Positions 19,944-28,338 of a stretch of 64,000 bases of DNA are shown here, in pieces. The stretch is from Sinorhizobium fredii. GTDB taxonomy: Bacteria; Pseudomonadota; Alphaproteobacteria; Rhizobiales; Rhizobiaceae. Both the position numbers and the translations under genes were made by a program. The stretch spans positions 392,501 to 456,500 of the forward strand of contig NZ_CP024307.1 in NCBI RefSeq assembly GCF_002944405.1. The letters are read 5' to 3'. Numbering within the stretch: the stretch's first letter is position 1; every line of letters begins with the position of its first letter. The notes beneath the pieces are model-generated. The model was not told the DNA's origin and made no database searches. It saw nothing but the letters and a program-made list of their open reading frames with translations.

Positions 19944-20510
19944 ATGTTCATCCAGACCGAAGCCACGCCGAATCCGGCCACGTTGAAGTTCCTGCCGGGC
20001 AAGGTGGTGATGGAGAACGGAACCGCCGAATTCCGAAGCGAGGAAGAGGCGCGCGCCGGTTCGCCGCTGGCGGCACGGCTTTTCTCGATTCCCGGCGTCA
20101 GCGGCGTCTATTTCGGCTACGACTTCATCACCGTCAGCAAGGAAGGGCAGGAGTGGCAGCACCTTAAGCCCGCGGTCCTCGGCTCGATTATGGAGCATTT
20201 CATGTCCGGCCAGCCGATCATGTCGGGCGCCGGCCGAGCCGAAGAGACGGATCAGGAAGGCGAATTCTATGACGAGGGCGACGAGGCGATCGTCGCGACG
20301 ATCAAGGAACTGCTCGACACGCGGGTGCGCCCGGCCGTCGCCCAGGATGGCGGCGACATCACCTTCCGGGGTTTCAAGGACGGCACCGTGTTCCTGAACA
20401 TGAAGGGAGCCTGCTCCGGTTGCCCGTCCTCGACCGCGACGCTCAGGCACGGCGTGCAGAACTTGCTGCGCCATTTCGTGCCCGAGGTCGAATCGGTCGA
20501 ATCGGTCTGA
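19944..20510 (+). CDS. NifU-family Fe-S scaffold/carrier protein (NfuA-like)
   Basis: The 188-residue protein has an N-terminal Nfu_N domain starting FIQTEATPNPATLKFLPGK and a C-terminal NifU domain (about 108-180) with the cluster-binding CSGCPSST (Cys-x2-Cys). This two-domain form is the mitochondrial/alphaproteobacterial Nfu type that delivers [4Fe-4S] clusters. The acidic linker (EETDQEGEFYDEGDE) separates the domains. I chose the ATG at 19944 because it follows GGAGAGAA and gives the conserved N-terminus; the frame is open to 19842. It is not the nitrogenase-specific NifU, which has an additional IscU-type domain. Confidence 0.92.
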   Translation: MFIQTEATPNPATLKFLPGKVVMENGTAEFRSEEEARAGSPLAARLFSIPGVSGVYFGYDFITVSKEGQEWQHLKPAVLGSIMEHFMSGQPIMSGAGRAEETDQEGEFYDEGDEAIVATIKELLDTRVRPAVAQDGGDITFRGFKDGTVFLNMKGACSGCPSSTATLRHGVQNLLRHFVPEVESVESV

Positions 20511-20532
20511 AGCCGGCCGAGCGGGATAGGCG

Positions 20533-20556
20533 GAGCGGCGCTTGCGCCGCTCTTGC
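20533..20556 (+). terminator. Terminator-like hairpin after the NifU-family gene
   Basis: Perfect 9-bp arms GAGCGGCGC and GCGCCGCTC with a two-base centre (effective loop larger) are followed by TTGC. The uridine tract is poor, so termination may be weak or Rho-assisted. Confidence 0.4.
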
Positions 20557-20701
20557 GGATACGGTTCGTACCGACTTAGGCTTGTTGCAGCCCCAAGATT
20601 TTCGGACACCGACGACAGGCGACGGCTGCGGTCGCGCCTTGCAGCGGAAGAGCCTCTTCGCGGGCCGGCGAAGCAGCGCAGGGAGGTCATGGCGTCTCAC
20701 A

Positions 20702-21382
20702 ATGTTGGTCCTTGCCATCGATAGCTCGGGCAGCGGTTGCGCGGCTGCAGTCTATGACGGCGCGGCGGGCGAAGTGCTGGCCCATGCCGGCGCCGACATC
20801 GGCCGCGGTCATGCCGAGCGCCTGATGGAGTTCGTCGATGAGGCGCTCTTCGCCTCCGGCAGGGAACTTGCGGACATAGACCGGATCGCCGTCACCGTAG
20901 GGCCGGGGTCGTTCACCGGCATTCGCGTCGGCGTCGCAGCGGCGCGCGGCCTGGCGCTTGCCCTCGGCAAGCCGGCCCTCGGTATCACCACGCTCCAGCT
21001 TGTTGCCGAGAGCGCCAGGGAGAAGCAGCCGGGGCAGCCGGTGCTGGCGGTCATCGACGCGAAACGGGACGAGGTCTATGTCCAGGCCTTTAGCGCGTGC
21101 GGCGAGGCGCAAGGCGAGCCCGAAATCCTGCCGCTCGCCACAGCGCGCGACCGCTTTTCCGGTTTCGTCGGCGTTATTTGCGGCTCCGGCGCACCGCTCG
21201 TTGCCTCGGCCGATACGGTCGGCAAGCCGGACGAGATCGATATCGCCATCGATATCGGCCTCGTCGGCCGGCTAGGCGCTACGGCCGATCCAGCCTCGGC
21301 CAAGCCGAAACCGCTCTACTTGCGGGGCCCGGATGCAAAGCCTCAGGCGGGCTTCGCCGTCAGGAGGGCGACGGCAGGATAG
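20702..21382 (+). CDS. tsaB: tRNA threonylcarbamoyladenosine biosynthesis protein TsaB
   Basis: TsaB is the inactive ASKHA-fold partner of TsaD in making t6A37 in tRNAs that read ANN codons. The 226-residue protein starts LVLAIDSSGSGCAAAVYDG and has GPGSFTGIRVGVAAARGLAL, the family signature, and VIDAKRDEVYVQ. The ATG at 20702 gives the standard N-terminus; the longer open frame upstream to 20420 lies over the NifU-like gene and is not family-like. rimI follows after 83 bp, a common pairing. Confidence 0.94.
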   Translation: MLVLAIDSSGSGCAAAVYDGAAGEVLAHAGADIGRGHAERLMEFVDEALFASGRELADIDRIAVTVGPGSFTGIRVGVAAARGLALALGKPALGITTLQLVAESAREKQPGQPVLAVIDAKRDEVYVQAFSACGEAQGEPEILPLATARDRFSGFVGVICGSGAPLVASADTVGKPDEIDIAIDIGLVGRLGATADPASAKPKPLYLRGPDAKPQAGFAVRRATAG

Positions 21383-21465
21383 ACCCGTTCAGCCAATCGA
21401 GACAGCCGGCCGGCGCCCTGGATGAGGAGGGCGCGGTACCGTCGAGCCGGATGCGCAGGACAGAG

Positions 21466-21963
21466 ATGAGCTTCACCGACTATTTCACGCGCCGAACTGA
21501 ATTCGACATCTTCCCGCTGGAGGAGGCGGACCTGATCGCGGCGGCAACTCTGCACAGCCAGCGTTTCGCCAAGCCCTGGAGCGACGGCGAAATTCATGCG
21601 CTCCTGCTGCAGGAAACGGTCTTCGGCTTCGCTGCCCGCCAGACGAATGGCACGTTTCGACCTGCATTCGGAGGCTTCGTGCTGTCGCGTGCCGCCGCGG
21701 GTGAGGCCGAGGTCCTGTCGATCGGCGTCGATCCGCGTTTTGCCCGCTCCGGTCTCGGCTGGCGGCTGATGCAGGCGGTGATGCGCGAGGCGATCGTCAA
21801 GGGCGCTGAGACGCTATTCCTCGAAGTCGATGAGACGAACCTGGCAGCGATCGGACTTTACGGCAAGCTCGGCTTCGCGAAGGTCGGCGAGCGCAAGGCC
21901 TATTATCAGGGAGCGGGCGGGTCGCGCACGGCCGCCCTTGTCATGCGGCTCGATCTTCGCTAG
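21466..21963 (+). CDS. rimI: Ribosomal-protein-alanine N-acetyltransferase (RimI, GNAT)
   Basis: The 165-residue protein has a GNAT fold with AAATLHSQRFAKPWSDGEI near the start, LSIGVDPRFARSGLGWRLM as the acetyl-CoA loop (a variant of the R/Q-x-x-G-x-G/A motif) and FLEVDETNLAAIGLYGKLGFAKVGERKAYY. Those motifs match RimI, which acetylates the N-terminus of ribosomal protein bS18 in E. coli. The ATG at 21466 has AGGACAG upstream; 21451 is an alternative start. The gene follows tsaB. Confidence 0.9.
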   Translation: MSFTDYFTRRTEFDIFPLEEADLIAAATLHSQRFAKPWSDGEIHALLLQETVFGFAARQTNGTFRPAFGGFVLSRAAAGEAEVLSIGVDPRFARSGLGWRLMQAVMREAIVKGAETLFLEVDETNLAAIGLYGKLGFAKVGERKAYYQGAGGSRTAALVMRLDLR

Positions 21964-22033
21964 AGCATTTTGCAGGCAGGTGGACTCACCTGCCGTCGCA
22001 TAAATGCGGCAAATCAATCCGATAGAGCGGCGG
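21961..22033 (+). repeat. Rhizobial intergenic hairpin element beginning at the rimI stop
   Basis: The segment begins TAGAGCATTTT, contains a perfect hairpin GGCAGGTG-GACT-CACCTGCC at 21975-21994, a small second inverted pair GCA-TAAA-TGC, and ends near GATAGAGCG. I recall similar AGAGCATTT...GATAGAGCG segments as common intergenic repeats in rhizobial genomes; only this copy is in the window. It separates rimI from olsA and may act as a transcript-end structure. Confidence 0.45.
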
Positions 22034-22098
22034 CGCGGACGCATTGAGCGCACCCGCTCCAGTCCCGTCGAAGTGGTCGGATCAGAAAGTCTTTCCGG

Positions 22099-22914
22099 AT
22101 GATCAACTGGATACGGGTCGCGCTCTACGCCATCCTGCTGGCGATCGTCTCTTTGCTGCTGATGCCGGTCCAACTTGTCTGCCTCTGGCTGGATATGAAG
22201 CCGCGCCGCTTCCTGCCGCGGTTCTGGCATCGCATCGCCTGCCGTCTGCTCGGCCTTCGCGTTCGGGTCCACGGGGAATTGGATCGGCGGCGGCCGCTGC
22301 TGATAAGCGCCAATCACGTCTCCTGGAAGGACATAATGGTCCTGTCGTCCATTGCCGATGTCGTTTTCGTAGCCAAGTCGGACGTCAGGGACTGGCCCGT
22401 CTTCGGTATCCTTGCCCGCCTGCAGGCCTCGGTTTTTATTGAACGGGAGCAGAAACGCACAATCGGCCAACAGGTAAGCGAGATCGGCCGCCGGCTCGCG
22501 GACGGCGAGGTCGTCGTGCTCTTTCCGGAGGGCACGACTTCGGACGGCAACCGCCTTCTCGAGATCAAGACCTCGCTGTTCGGCGCAGCCGCCTCGGCCG
22601 TGCCGCAGTCGCCGACCGGCGTCGTGCATGTCCAGCCGGTGGCGATTTCCTATACGGGCATCCATGGCATGCCCATGGGCCGCTACTACCGGCCGATCGC
22701 GGCCTGGCCGGGCGACATCGGGCTGCTGCCGCACCTCGTCGGGGTCCTTCGGGAAGGGGCGATCGACGTGGAAGTGGATTTCGGCGAGGCGGTGGATTAC
22801 GACCGGCACTCCAGCCGCAAGACCATCAGCCGCCTCGTCGAGCAGCGGATCCGCAACATGTTGTCGGACCGGCTGAGAGGCCGGGCGCCGGCCCGCGAGA
22901 GGACCGCGGCCTAG
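22099..22914 (+). CDS. olsA: Lyso-ornithine lipid O-acyltransferase OlsA (1-acyl-G3P acyltransferase family)
   Basis: OlsA adds the second acyl chain to lyso-ornithine lipid made by OlsB. The 271-residue protein has an N-terminal hydrophobic segment (about 5-28), the acyltransferase H-x4-D motif in NHVSWKDIMV, FIEREQKR, and FPEGTTSDG, the phosphate-binding motif of the PlsC family. The family alone does not distinguish OlsA from PlsC. I favour OlsA because of the length, similarity to the S. meliloti protein as I remember it, and the neighbouring miaB and rimI genes. The olsB gene is about 15 kb upstream, so the two steps are encoded by separate transcripts. Confidence 0.85.
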   Translation: MINWIRVALYAILLAIVSLLLMPVQLVCLWLDMKPRRFLPRFWHRIACRLLGLRVRVHGELDRRRPLLISANHVSWKDIMVLSSIADVVFVAKSDVRDWPVFGILARLQASVFIEREQKRTIGQQVSEIGRRLADGEVVVLFPEGTTSDGNRLLEIKTSLFGAAASAVPQSPTGVVHVQPVAISYTGIHGMPMGRYYRPIAAWPGDIGLLPHLVGVLREGAIDVEVDFGEAVDYDRHSSRKTISRLVEQRIRNMLSDRLRGRAPARERTAA

Positions 22915-22993
22915 CGATAACGAGCCGCCCCGCCGCCTTGGGTGCCGGCCGAAAATGCTTCAACTTTGGGCCGCTTTGCACTAAAGAACCCGC

Positions 22994-24394
22994 ATGACCC
23001 AGGAAACCGCTCTTCTGCCGAAATCGCCCGTGGCGGGCGAGGAACACGCTCCGGCGCGCAAGGTCTTCGTCAAGACCTATGGCTGCCAGATGAATGTCTA
23101 CGATTCCGACCGTATGTCCGACGCGCTCACGCGGGACGGCTATATTGCGACGGACGTGCTGGAAGATGCCGATTTCGTGCTGCTCAACACCTGTCATATC
23201 CGCGAGAAGGCCGCCGAAAAGGTCTATTCCGAACTGGGCCGGCTGCGGGAACTGAAGAAGGCGAAGGCGAGCGCGGGCCGCGAAATGGTGATCGGCGTCG
23301 CCGGCTGCGTCGCCCAGGCCGAGGGCAACGAGATACTACGGCGTGCGCCGGCGGTAGACCTCGTCATCGGCCCGCAAACCTACCACCGGCTGCCCGAGGC
23401 GTTGAAGCGGGCGAGGAGCGGCGAGCGCGTCGTCGAGACGGACTACGTCATCGAGGACAAGTTCGAGCATCTGCCGGCGCCGGACAGGGCCAAGACCCGT
23501 GCCCGCGGCGTCACCGCCTTTCTCACCGTGCAAGAAGGATGCGACAAATTCTGCACCTTCTGTGTGGTGCCCTACACACGCGGCTCGGAAGTCTCGCGCC
23601 CGGTGACGCAGATCGTCGCTGAGGCGGAAAAGCTGGTCGACGGCGGCGTGCGTGAGATCACGCTGCTCGGCCAGAACGTCAATGCCTGGCACGCAACGGG
23701 GCCTGACGGACGCGACTGGGGCCTCGGCGACCTTCTGAGGCGCCTCGCCGAGATCGACGGCCTCGCGCGGCTGCGCTACACGACCAGCCACCCGCGCGAC
23801 ATGGACGAGAGCCTGATCGAGGCGCACCGATCGATGGCCAAGCTGATGCCCTATCTGCATCTGCCGGTCCAATCCGGGTCCGATCGCATCCTGAAAGCGA
23901 TGAACCGGCGCCATACGGCGGCCGAATATCTTGCCCTTGTCGAGCGGATTCGCACCGTTCAACCCGATCTGGCGCTCTCCGGCGATTTCATCGTCGGCTT
24001 CCCGGGCGAGACCGACCAGGATTTCGAGGACACGATGCGTCTCGTCGAGGCGGTGGGTTATGCACAGGCCTTCTCTTTCAAATATTCAAGTCGCCCGGGT
24101 ACGCCGGGGGCCGATCTCAAGGACCAGGTTCCCGAAGACGTAAAGGCCAAGCGACTGGAAAGATTGCAGACTTTGCTCTTCAAACAGCAGCGCGACTTTG
24201 CCGCCGCCTGCGTCGGCAGAGAGATAGACCTGCTTCTGGAAAAGCCCGGCCGCATGCCGGGTCAGCTAGTCGGCCGCTCGCCCTGGCTGCAGCCCGTGAA
24301 TGTTGATGCAAAACGATCGCAAATCGGTGACATTATCAAGGTACGAATCACCAAGGCCGGCCCGAACAGCCTGTTTGCCGAGATGATTGAATAG
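22994..24394 (+). CDS. miaB: tRNA-2-methylthio-N6-isopentenyladenosine synthase MiaB
   Basis: MiaB is a radical-SAM methylthiotransferase acting on i6A37 of tRNA. The 466-residue protein shows the UPF0004 domain with [15 protein letters not shown] and NTCHIREKA, the radical-SAM cluster motif [16 protein letters not shown] (Cys-x3-Cys-x2-Cys) near residue 180, [12 protein letters not shown], and a C-terminal TRAM domain (about 390-460). Length and motifs are standard. Confidence 0.97.
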   Translation: MTQETALLPKSPVAGEEHAPARKVFVKTYGCQMNVYDSDRMSDALTRDGYIATDVLEDADFVLLNTCHIREKAAEKVYSELGRLRELKKAKASAGREMVIGVAGCVAQAEGNEILRRAPAVDLVIGPQTYHRLPEALKRARSGERVVETDYVIEDKFEHLPAPDRAKTRARGVTAFLTVQEGCDKFCTFCVVPYTRGSEVSRPVTQIVAEAEKLVDGGVREITLLGQNVNAWHATGPDGRDWGLGDLLRRLAEIDGLARLRYTTSHPRDMDESLIEAHRSMAKLMPYLHLPVQSGSDRILKAMNRRHTAAEYLALVERIRTVQPDLALSGDFIVGFPGETDQDFEDTMRLVEAVGYAQAFSFKYSSRPGTPGADLKDQVPEDVKAKRLERLQTLLFKQQRDFAAACVGREIDLLLEKPGRMPGQLVGRSPWLQPVNVDAKRSQIGDIIKVRITKAGPNSLFAEMIE

Positions 24395-24507
24395 AGCAGG
24401 GGCACGAGAGCCTTCTCGGGAGCTTTTGCTGAGTTAAGGCGTTAGAACATTCTCTGCGCGTCATTTCACGCGCGGTGCCGAGATCGAGAGTGAGGAGCCA
24501 GAACCGC

Positions 24508-25563
24508 TTGAACGGACACGAAATGATTTCAACCTCATCGCGCCATTCCAAGACAACCGCGACAGACGCCAATCACTTCGTGCTCACGTTCGAGAACAAT
24601 CGGTTCGCCAGCGAGCTCTTCGGCCAGTTCGACCAGAATTTGAAATTGCTTGAGGAACGGCTGCGCGTCGATGCGAGGCCGCGCGGCAATTCCGTTGCGA
24701 TCTCCGGCGACATCGTGGCGACCAACCAGGCGCGGCGCGCGCTCGACTATCTCTATGGAAGACTGCAAAGTGGTGCTTCGATCGATACGTCCGACGTCGA
24801 AGGGGCGATCCGCATGGCGGTCGCGGCCGACGACCAGCTGCAGTTGCCGACCATGGAGCGCAAAGCCAAGTTGACGATGGCGCAGATATCGACGCGCAAG
24901 AAGACGATTGCTGCGCGCACGCCGATGCAGGACGCCTATATCCGGGCCATGGAGCGGGCGGAGCTCGTCTTCGGCGTCGGCCCGGCCGGCACCGGCAAGA
25001 CCTATCTCGCCGTCGCCCATGCGGCCCAGCTGCTGGAGCGCGGCGCGGTCGACCGCATCATCCTGTCGCGGCCGGCGGTCGAAGCGGGCGAGCGGCTCGG
25101 CTTCCTGCCCGGCGACATGAAAGAGAAGGTCGATCCCTATCTCAGGCCGCTCTACGATGCGCTTTACGACATGATGCCGGGCGACAAGGTGGAACGGGCG
25201 ATTTCGGCCGGCGTGATCGAGATCGCGCCGCTCGCCTTCATGCGCGGCCGGACGCTCGCCAATGCCGCCGTCATCCTCGACGAGGCGCAGAACACGACGT
25301 CGATGCAGATGAAAATGTTCCTGACGCGCCTCGGCGAAAACGGCCGGATGATCGTCACCGGCGATCCGAGCCAGGTCGACCTGCCGCGCGGCGTGAAATC
25401 CGGTCTCGTCGAGGCGCTGCAGATCCTCAAGGGCGTCGAAGGCGTGTCGGTGATCCGCTTCAAGGATGCCGACGTGGTGCGCCATCCGATGGTGGCGCGG
25501 ATCGTCAGGGCCTATGAAAGCCATACGGCCGTTCACGACGAAAGCGAACAGAGCGACCGCTGA
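24508..25563 (+). CDS. PhoH-family ATPase (YbeZ)
   Basis: The 351-residue protein is an RNA-associated P-loop NTPase. It has Walker A GPAGTGKTYLAVAHA at about residue 158, RPAVEAGERLGFLPGD, Walker B VILDEAQNTT and GDPSQVDLPRG, all diagnostic of PhoH/YbeZ. The N-terminal 120 residues include a KH-like part. I chose the TTG at 24508 because GAGGAG lies 10 bases upstream; the next in-frame ATG at 24523 is too far from that Shine-Dalgarno sequence. The order phoH-ybeY-corC is conserved with lnt in many proteobacteria, and YbeZ works with YbeY in rRNA maturation. Confidence 0.93.
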   Translation: MNGHEMISTSSRHSKTTATDANHFVLTFENNRFASELFGQFDQNLKLLEERLRVDARPRGNSVAISGDIVATNQARRALDYLYGRLQSGASIDTSDVEGAIRMAVAADDQLQLPTMERKAKLTMAQISTRKKTIAARTPMQDAYIRAMERAELVFGVGPAGTGKTYLAVAHAAQLLERGAVDRIILSRPAVEAGERLGFLPGDMKEKVDPYLRPLYDALYDMMPGDKVERAISAGVIEIAPLAFMRGRTLANAAVILDEAQNTTSMQMKMFLTRLGENGRMIVTGDPSQVDLPRGVKSGLVEALQILKGVEGVSVIRFKDADVVRHPMVARIVRAYESHTAVHDESEQSDR

Positions 25564-25580
25564 GGCGGTCGCGACCAGTC

Positions 25581-26087
25581 ATGACGGCTTTGGATATTCA
25601 GATCAGCGTCGATGAAGGAGACTGGCCGCCGGAGGACCGGTTGCAGGCCCTTTCTGCGCGCATTCTCGGCGCGGCCGCGGATTTTCTCGCCACCGAGGAG
25701 AAGCAGCCGTTCCCGGCCGAACCGCCGGAACTGTCGCTGGTCTTCACCGACGATCGGTCTATGCGGGAGATCAACGCCGAATGGCGCAACCAGGACAAGC
25801 CGACCAACGTGTTGTCCTTCCCCGCCTTCCCGGTGACGCCCGGCAGGATGCCGGGGCCGATGCTCGGCGACATTATCGTCGCCTACGAGACGCTGAAGCG
25901 CGAAGCCGATGAATTGGAGAAATCTTTCGACGAGCATCTGACGCATCTTCTCGTCCATGGATTCCTCCATCTTTTCGGCTATGATCATATTGAAGACGAC
26001 GAAGCGGAAAGAATGGAAGGGTTGGAGACTCGCATTTTGGCGCGTCTTGGCCTATCTGATCCCTACGGGGACCGGACCCCGGATTGA
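25581..26087 (+). CDS. ybeY: Endoribonuclease YbeY (rRNA maturation factor)
   Basis: YbeY is a metal-dependent RNase involved in 16S rRNA 3'-end maturation and ribosome quality control; in S. meliloti it also affects Hfq-linked regulation. The 168-residue protein has NAEWRNQDKPTNVLSFP and the zinc motif HLLVHGFLHLFGYDH (three His), plus the usual acidic tail. It begins 17 bp after the phoH-family gene and 12 bp before the CorC-type gene, so it lies inside one operon. Confidence 0.96.
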   Translation: MTALDIQISVDEGDWPPEDRLQALSARILGAAADFLATEEKQPFPAEPPELSLVFTDDRSMREINAEWRNQDKPTNVLSFPAFPVTPGRMPGPMLGDIIVAYETLKREADELEKSFDEHLTHLLVHGFLHLFGYDHIEDDEAERMEGLETRILARLGLSDPYGDRTPD

Positions 26088-26099
26088 CAGTTTGGAACA

Positions 26100-27260
26100 A
26101 TGAGCGACTTCAAGACACAGCCGGCAACGGTTGCCAGCGAGGAGGCCGATGCCTCCGGCGACGCCGACGCGGGCAGTAGTAGTACCACCGCCCGACCAGA
26201 GGGCAACAAATCCACCTCATCCTTCTGGAGCCGTGCGGCCCGCCTGTGGCGCGGTGCGGGTGCGTCGAGCCTGCGCGAGGATCTCGCCGACGCGCTGATG
26301 ACGGATGCCGACAGCAACACCGCCTTTTCGCCCGAAGAGCGGGCGATGCTCAACAACATCCTCCGCTTCCGCGAGGTCCGCGTTGAGGACGTGATGGTGC
26401 CGCGTGCCGATATCGAAGCGGTCGATCAGAGCATCACGATCGGCGAACTCATGGTTCTCTTCGAAGAATCCGGCCGTTCGCGCATGCCGGTCTATAGCGA
26501 GGGACTCGACGACCCGCGCGGCATGGTCCATATCCGCGACCTGCTCGCCTATGTGACCCGGCAGGCCCGCAACCGCCGCCGCAACGGGAAGGCAGCGCAT
26601 CCGGTCGTCGCCGACAAGGTGGAGAAGATGCCGCGCCCGCCGAGGCCGGGCTTCGATCTATCGCGCGTCGACCTGAACAAATCGGTCGAGGAGGCGGGCA
26701 TCATTCGCCAGGTCCTCTTCGTGCCCCCTTCGATGCTCGCTTCCGACCTGATGCAACGCATGCAGGCCGCACGCATTCAGATGGCGCTCGTCATCGACGA
26801 GTATGGCGGCACCGACGGGCTGGTCTCGCTCGAAGACATTGTCGAGATGGTGGTCGGCGACATCGAGGACGAGCATGACGACGACGAGGTGATGTTCGCC
26901 CGCTCGTCGGACGACGTTTTCGTGGCGGACGCGCGTGTCGAGCTCGAGGAGATTGCCGAGGCGATCGGTCGGGATTTCGACGTGCGCGAGCAGCTCGAGG
27001 ACGTCGACACGCTGGGCGGCCTGGTCTTCGCATCGCTCGGCCGCATTCCGGTCCGCGGCGAGGTGGTGCAGGCCATTCCCGGCTTCGAGTTCCAAATCCT
27101 CGACGCCGATCCGCGTCGCGTAAAGCGGGTGCGCATCATGCGCAAGCGGCCGCCGGCACGCCGGCGAGTGGTCAAGCCCGAAAAGGAAATCTTGCCCGAT
27201 GCGCTGCCGGCGAATGGCGGCGCTCAGGCAAACGCCCCGCCTCCGAGCTCGGCGGAATGA
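26100..27260 (+). CDS. CBS-pair transporter-associated protein (CorC/TlyC, hemolysin family)
   Basis: The 386-residue cytosolic protein has two CBS domains (about 85-225), beginning VRVEDVMVPRADIEAVD, and a C-terminal CorC_HlyC transporter-associated domain (about 245-335). EYGGTDGLVSLEDIVEMVVGDI joins them, and the tail is basic and Pro-rich. No membrane domain is present, as in E. coli CorC/YbeX, linked to Mg/Co handling and to YbeY-related ribosome phenotypes. 'Hemolysin' is a historical name. It is the last gene of the phoH-ybeY-corC run; lnt, usually next, is separated by an inverted gene. Confidence 0.9.
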   Translation: MSDFKTQPATVASEEADASGDADAGSSSTTARPEGNKSTSSFWSRAARLWRGAGASSLREDLADALMTDADSNTAFSPEERAMLNNILRFREVRVEDVMVPRADIEAVDQSITIGELMVLFEESGRSRMPVYSEGLDDPRGMVHIRDLLAYVTRQARNRRRNGKAAHPVVADKVEKMPRPPRPGFDLSRVDLNKSVEEAGIIRQVLFVPPSMLASDLMQRMQAARIQMALVIDEYGGTDGLVSLEDIVEMVVGDIEDEHDDDEVMFARSSDDVFVADARVELEEIAEAIGRDFDVREQLEDVDTLGGLVFASLGRIPVRGEVVQAIPGFEFQILDADPRRVKRVRIMRKRPPARRRVVKPEKEILPDALPANGGAQANAPPPSSAE

Positions 27261-27266
27261 TATGTT

Positions 27267-27842
27267 TTAGGTGGTGAGCGTTTCGTCGACCGGCTTGGCG
27301 GTCTGGGGCGACGCCTGTGGATGGCGGTCGATCTCGCTGCGCAATGTGATGAGATCGATGAAATGATCAGCTTGGCGGCGCAGTTCGTCGGCGATCATCG
27401 GCGGCTGGGTCGTGAGCGTCGAAACGACGGAAACCTTGCGTCCCCTGCGCTGCAACGCGTCCACCAGGGTGGTGAAATTGCCGTCGCCGGAGAAGAGGAC
27501 GAAATGGTCGACGACGCGGCACTGTTCCATCGCGTCGATCGCGAGTTCTACATCCATGCTCCCCTTGATCTTGCGCCGGCCTTGGGCGTCAGTGAATTCC
27601 TTGGCCGGTTTGGTCACGACCGTGTAGCCATTGTAGTCCAGCCAGTCGATCAAGGGCCGGATCGAGGAAAATTCGAGGTCTTCGATGAGCGCCGTGTAGT
27701 AGTAGGCGCGCAGCAGATAGGCGCGTTTGTGGAATGCGGTCAACAACTTCCGGTAATCGATGTCGAAGCCGAGGCTCTTCGATGTCGCGTAGAGATTGGC
27801 GCCGTCAATGAAAAGCGCGATCTTTTCGCGGGTATCGAACAT
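27267..27842 (-). CDS. NYN-domain (LabA-like) predicted ribonuclease
   Basis: The 191-residue protein is a single NYN/PIN-like domain. It begins EKIALFIDGANLYATSKSLG and contains KGSMDVELAIDAMEQ and FSGDGNFTTLVDALQRRGRKV, then a short C-terminal helix. The two Asp in the first two motifs and the GD of the third are acidic positions of NYN ribonucleases. The usual second Asp of the third motif (SGDxDF) is Asn here. Function is predicted only. The ATG at 27842 follows AAGGGG. The gene is inverted relative to its neighbours and sits between corC and lnt, which normally adjoin. Confidence 0.85.
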   Translation of the reverse strand: MFDTREKIALFIDGANLYATSKSLGFDIDYRKLLTAFHKRAYLLRAYYYTALIEDLEFSSIRPLIDWLDYNGYTVVTKPAKEFTDAQGRRKIKGSMDVELAIDAMEQCRVVDHFVLFSGDGNFTTLVDALQRRGRKVSVVSTLTTQPPMIADELRRQADHFIDLITLRSEIDRHPQASPQTAKPVDETLTT

Positions 27843-28338
27843 GGGGACCCCTTATTTGTCCGAGATGCTGTTCTGGATCGCCTCTCCTACAACGCCGCGC
27901 GGTCAAGAGACGTGCAAAGGTCGCTGTAGCACTTTGAATTGCTGCATGATTTCCTCCTCAAATCAATTCTCGAATTTTAGGAGTGATGCAGTAGACGCGT
28001 CACATGGGCCCAGTGCCGAGTAGTTGGACCAGACTAACGGCATCGTCCCCAGGAGGGAACAACCAGCGGTGGCCGGAGCGTGAATTCTGCCGGGTGTGGT
28101 TAATCCGGCTCCTATCTCAACCAGTCGGGCGGTGATCCGGGTAATTGCCCTCTCTCTTCATCTCGCCACGATCTGCTGCATGATTTCGTGAAGCGGAACC
28201 GACCCAAGGCCAAACCATGCAGCAGCGGCGCGGCGCCGCCACGGCCACGGGACAAGCAAGCGGTTTTTTGGAAAACTGCCGGCACTGATTCGATTGATCT
28301 TACGCGCGAGGCCTTCGCCGGCGCGACTTGGAGGCTGC
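27843..28338. other. 496-bp gene-free interval before lnt
   Basis: It holds repeat copy B (27910-27996) and possibly a fragment of the same family near 28168-28200 (CTGCTGCATGATTTC). Between them, 27997-28167 has imperfect stems such as GCCGGA...TCCGGC (about 28075-28116) but no frame that looks coding and no RNA family that I recognise. The final bases before 28339 carry the lnt Shine-Dalgarno sequence. Confidence 0.55.
27910..27996 (-). repeat. Dispersed rhizobial palindromic repeat, copy B
   Basis: Read on the minus strand this has TCTACTGCAT, an imperfect inverted repeat (CTCCTAAAATTCGA / GATTTGAGGAGG), ATCATGCAGCAATTCAAAGTG and CTACAGCGACCTTTGC. Bases 27914-27948 are the exact reverse complement of 1551-1585. 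The terminal GC hairpin of copy A is missing here. It lies just upstream of the NYN gene on that gene's strand, 68 bp from its start. Confidence 0.8.

Noticed and set aside
1551..27948. Large inversion bounded by the 35-bp identical inverted copies
   Set aside because: Gene order inside the interval matches the rhizobial order I remember, and the sites belong to a dispersed repeat family, so identity alone does not imply an inversion.
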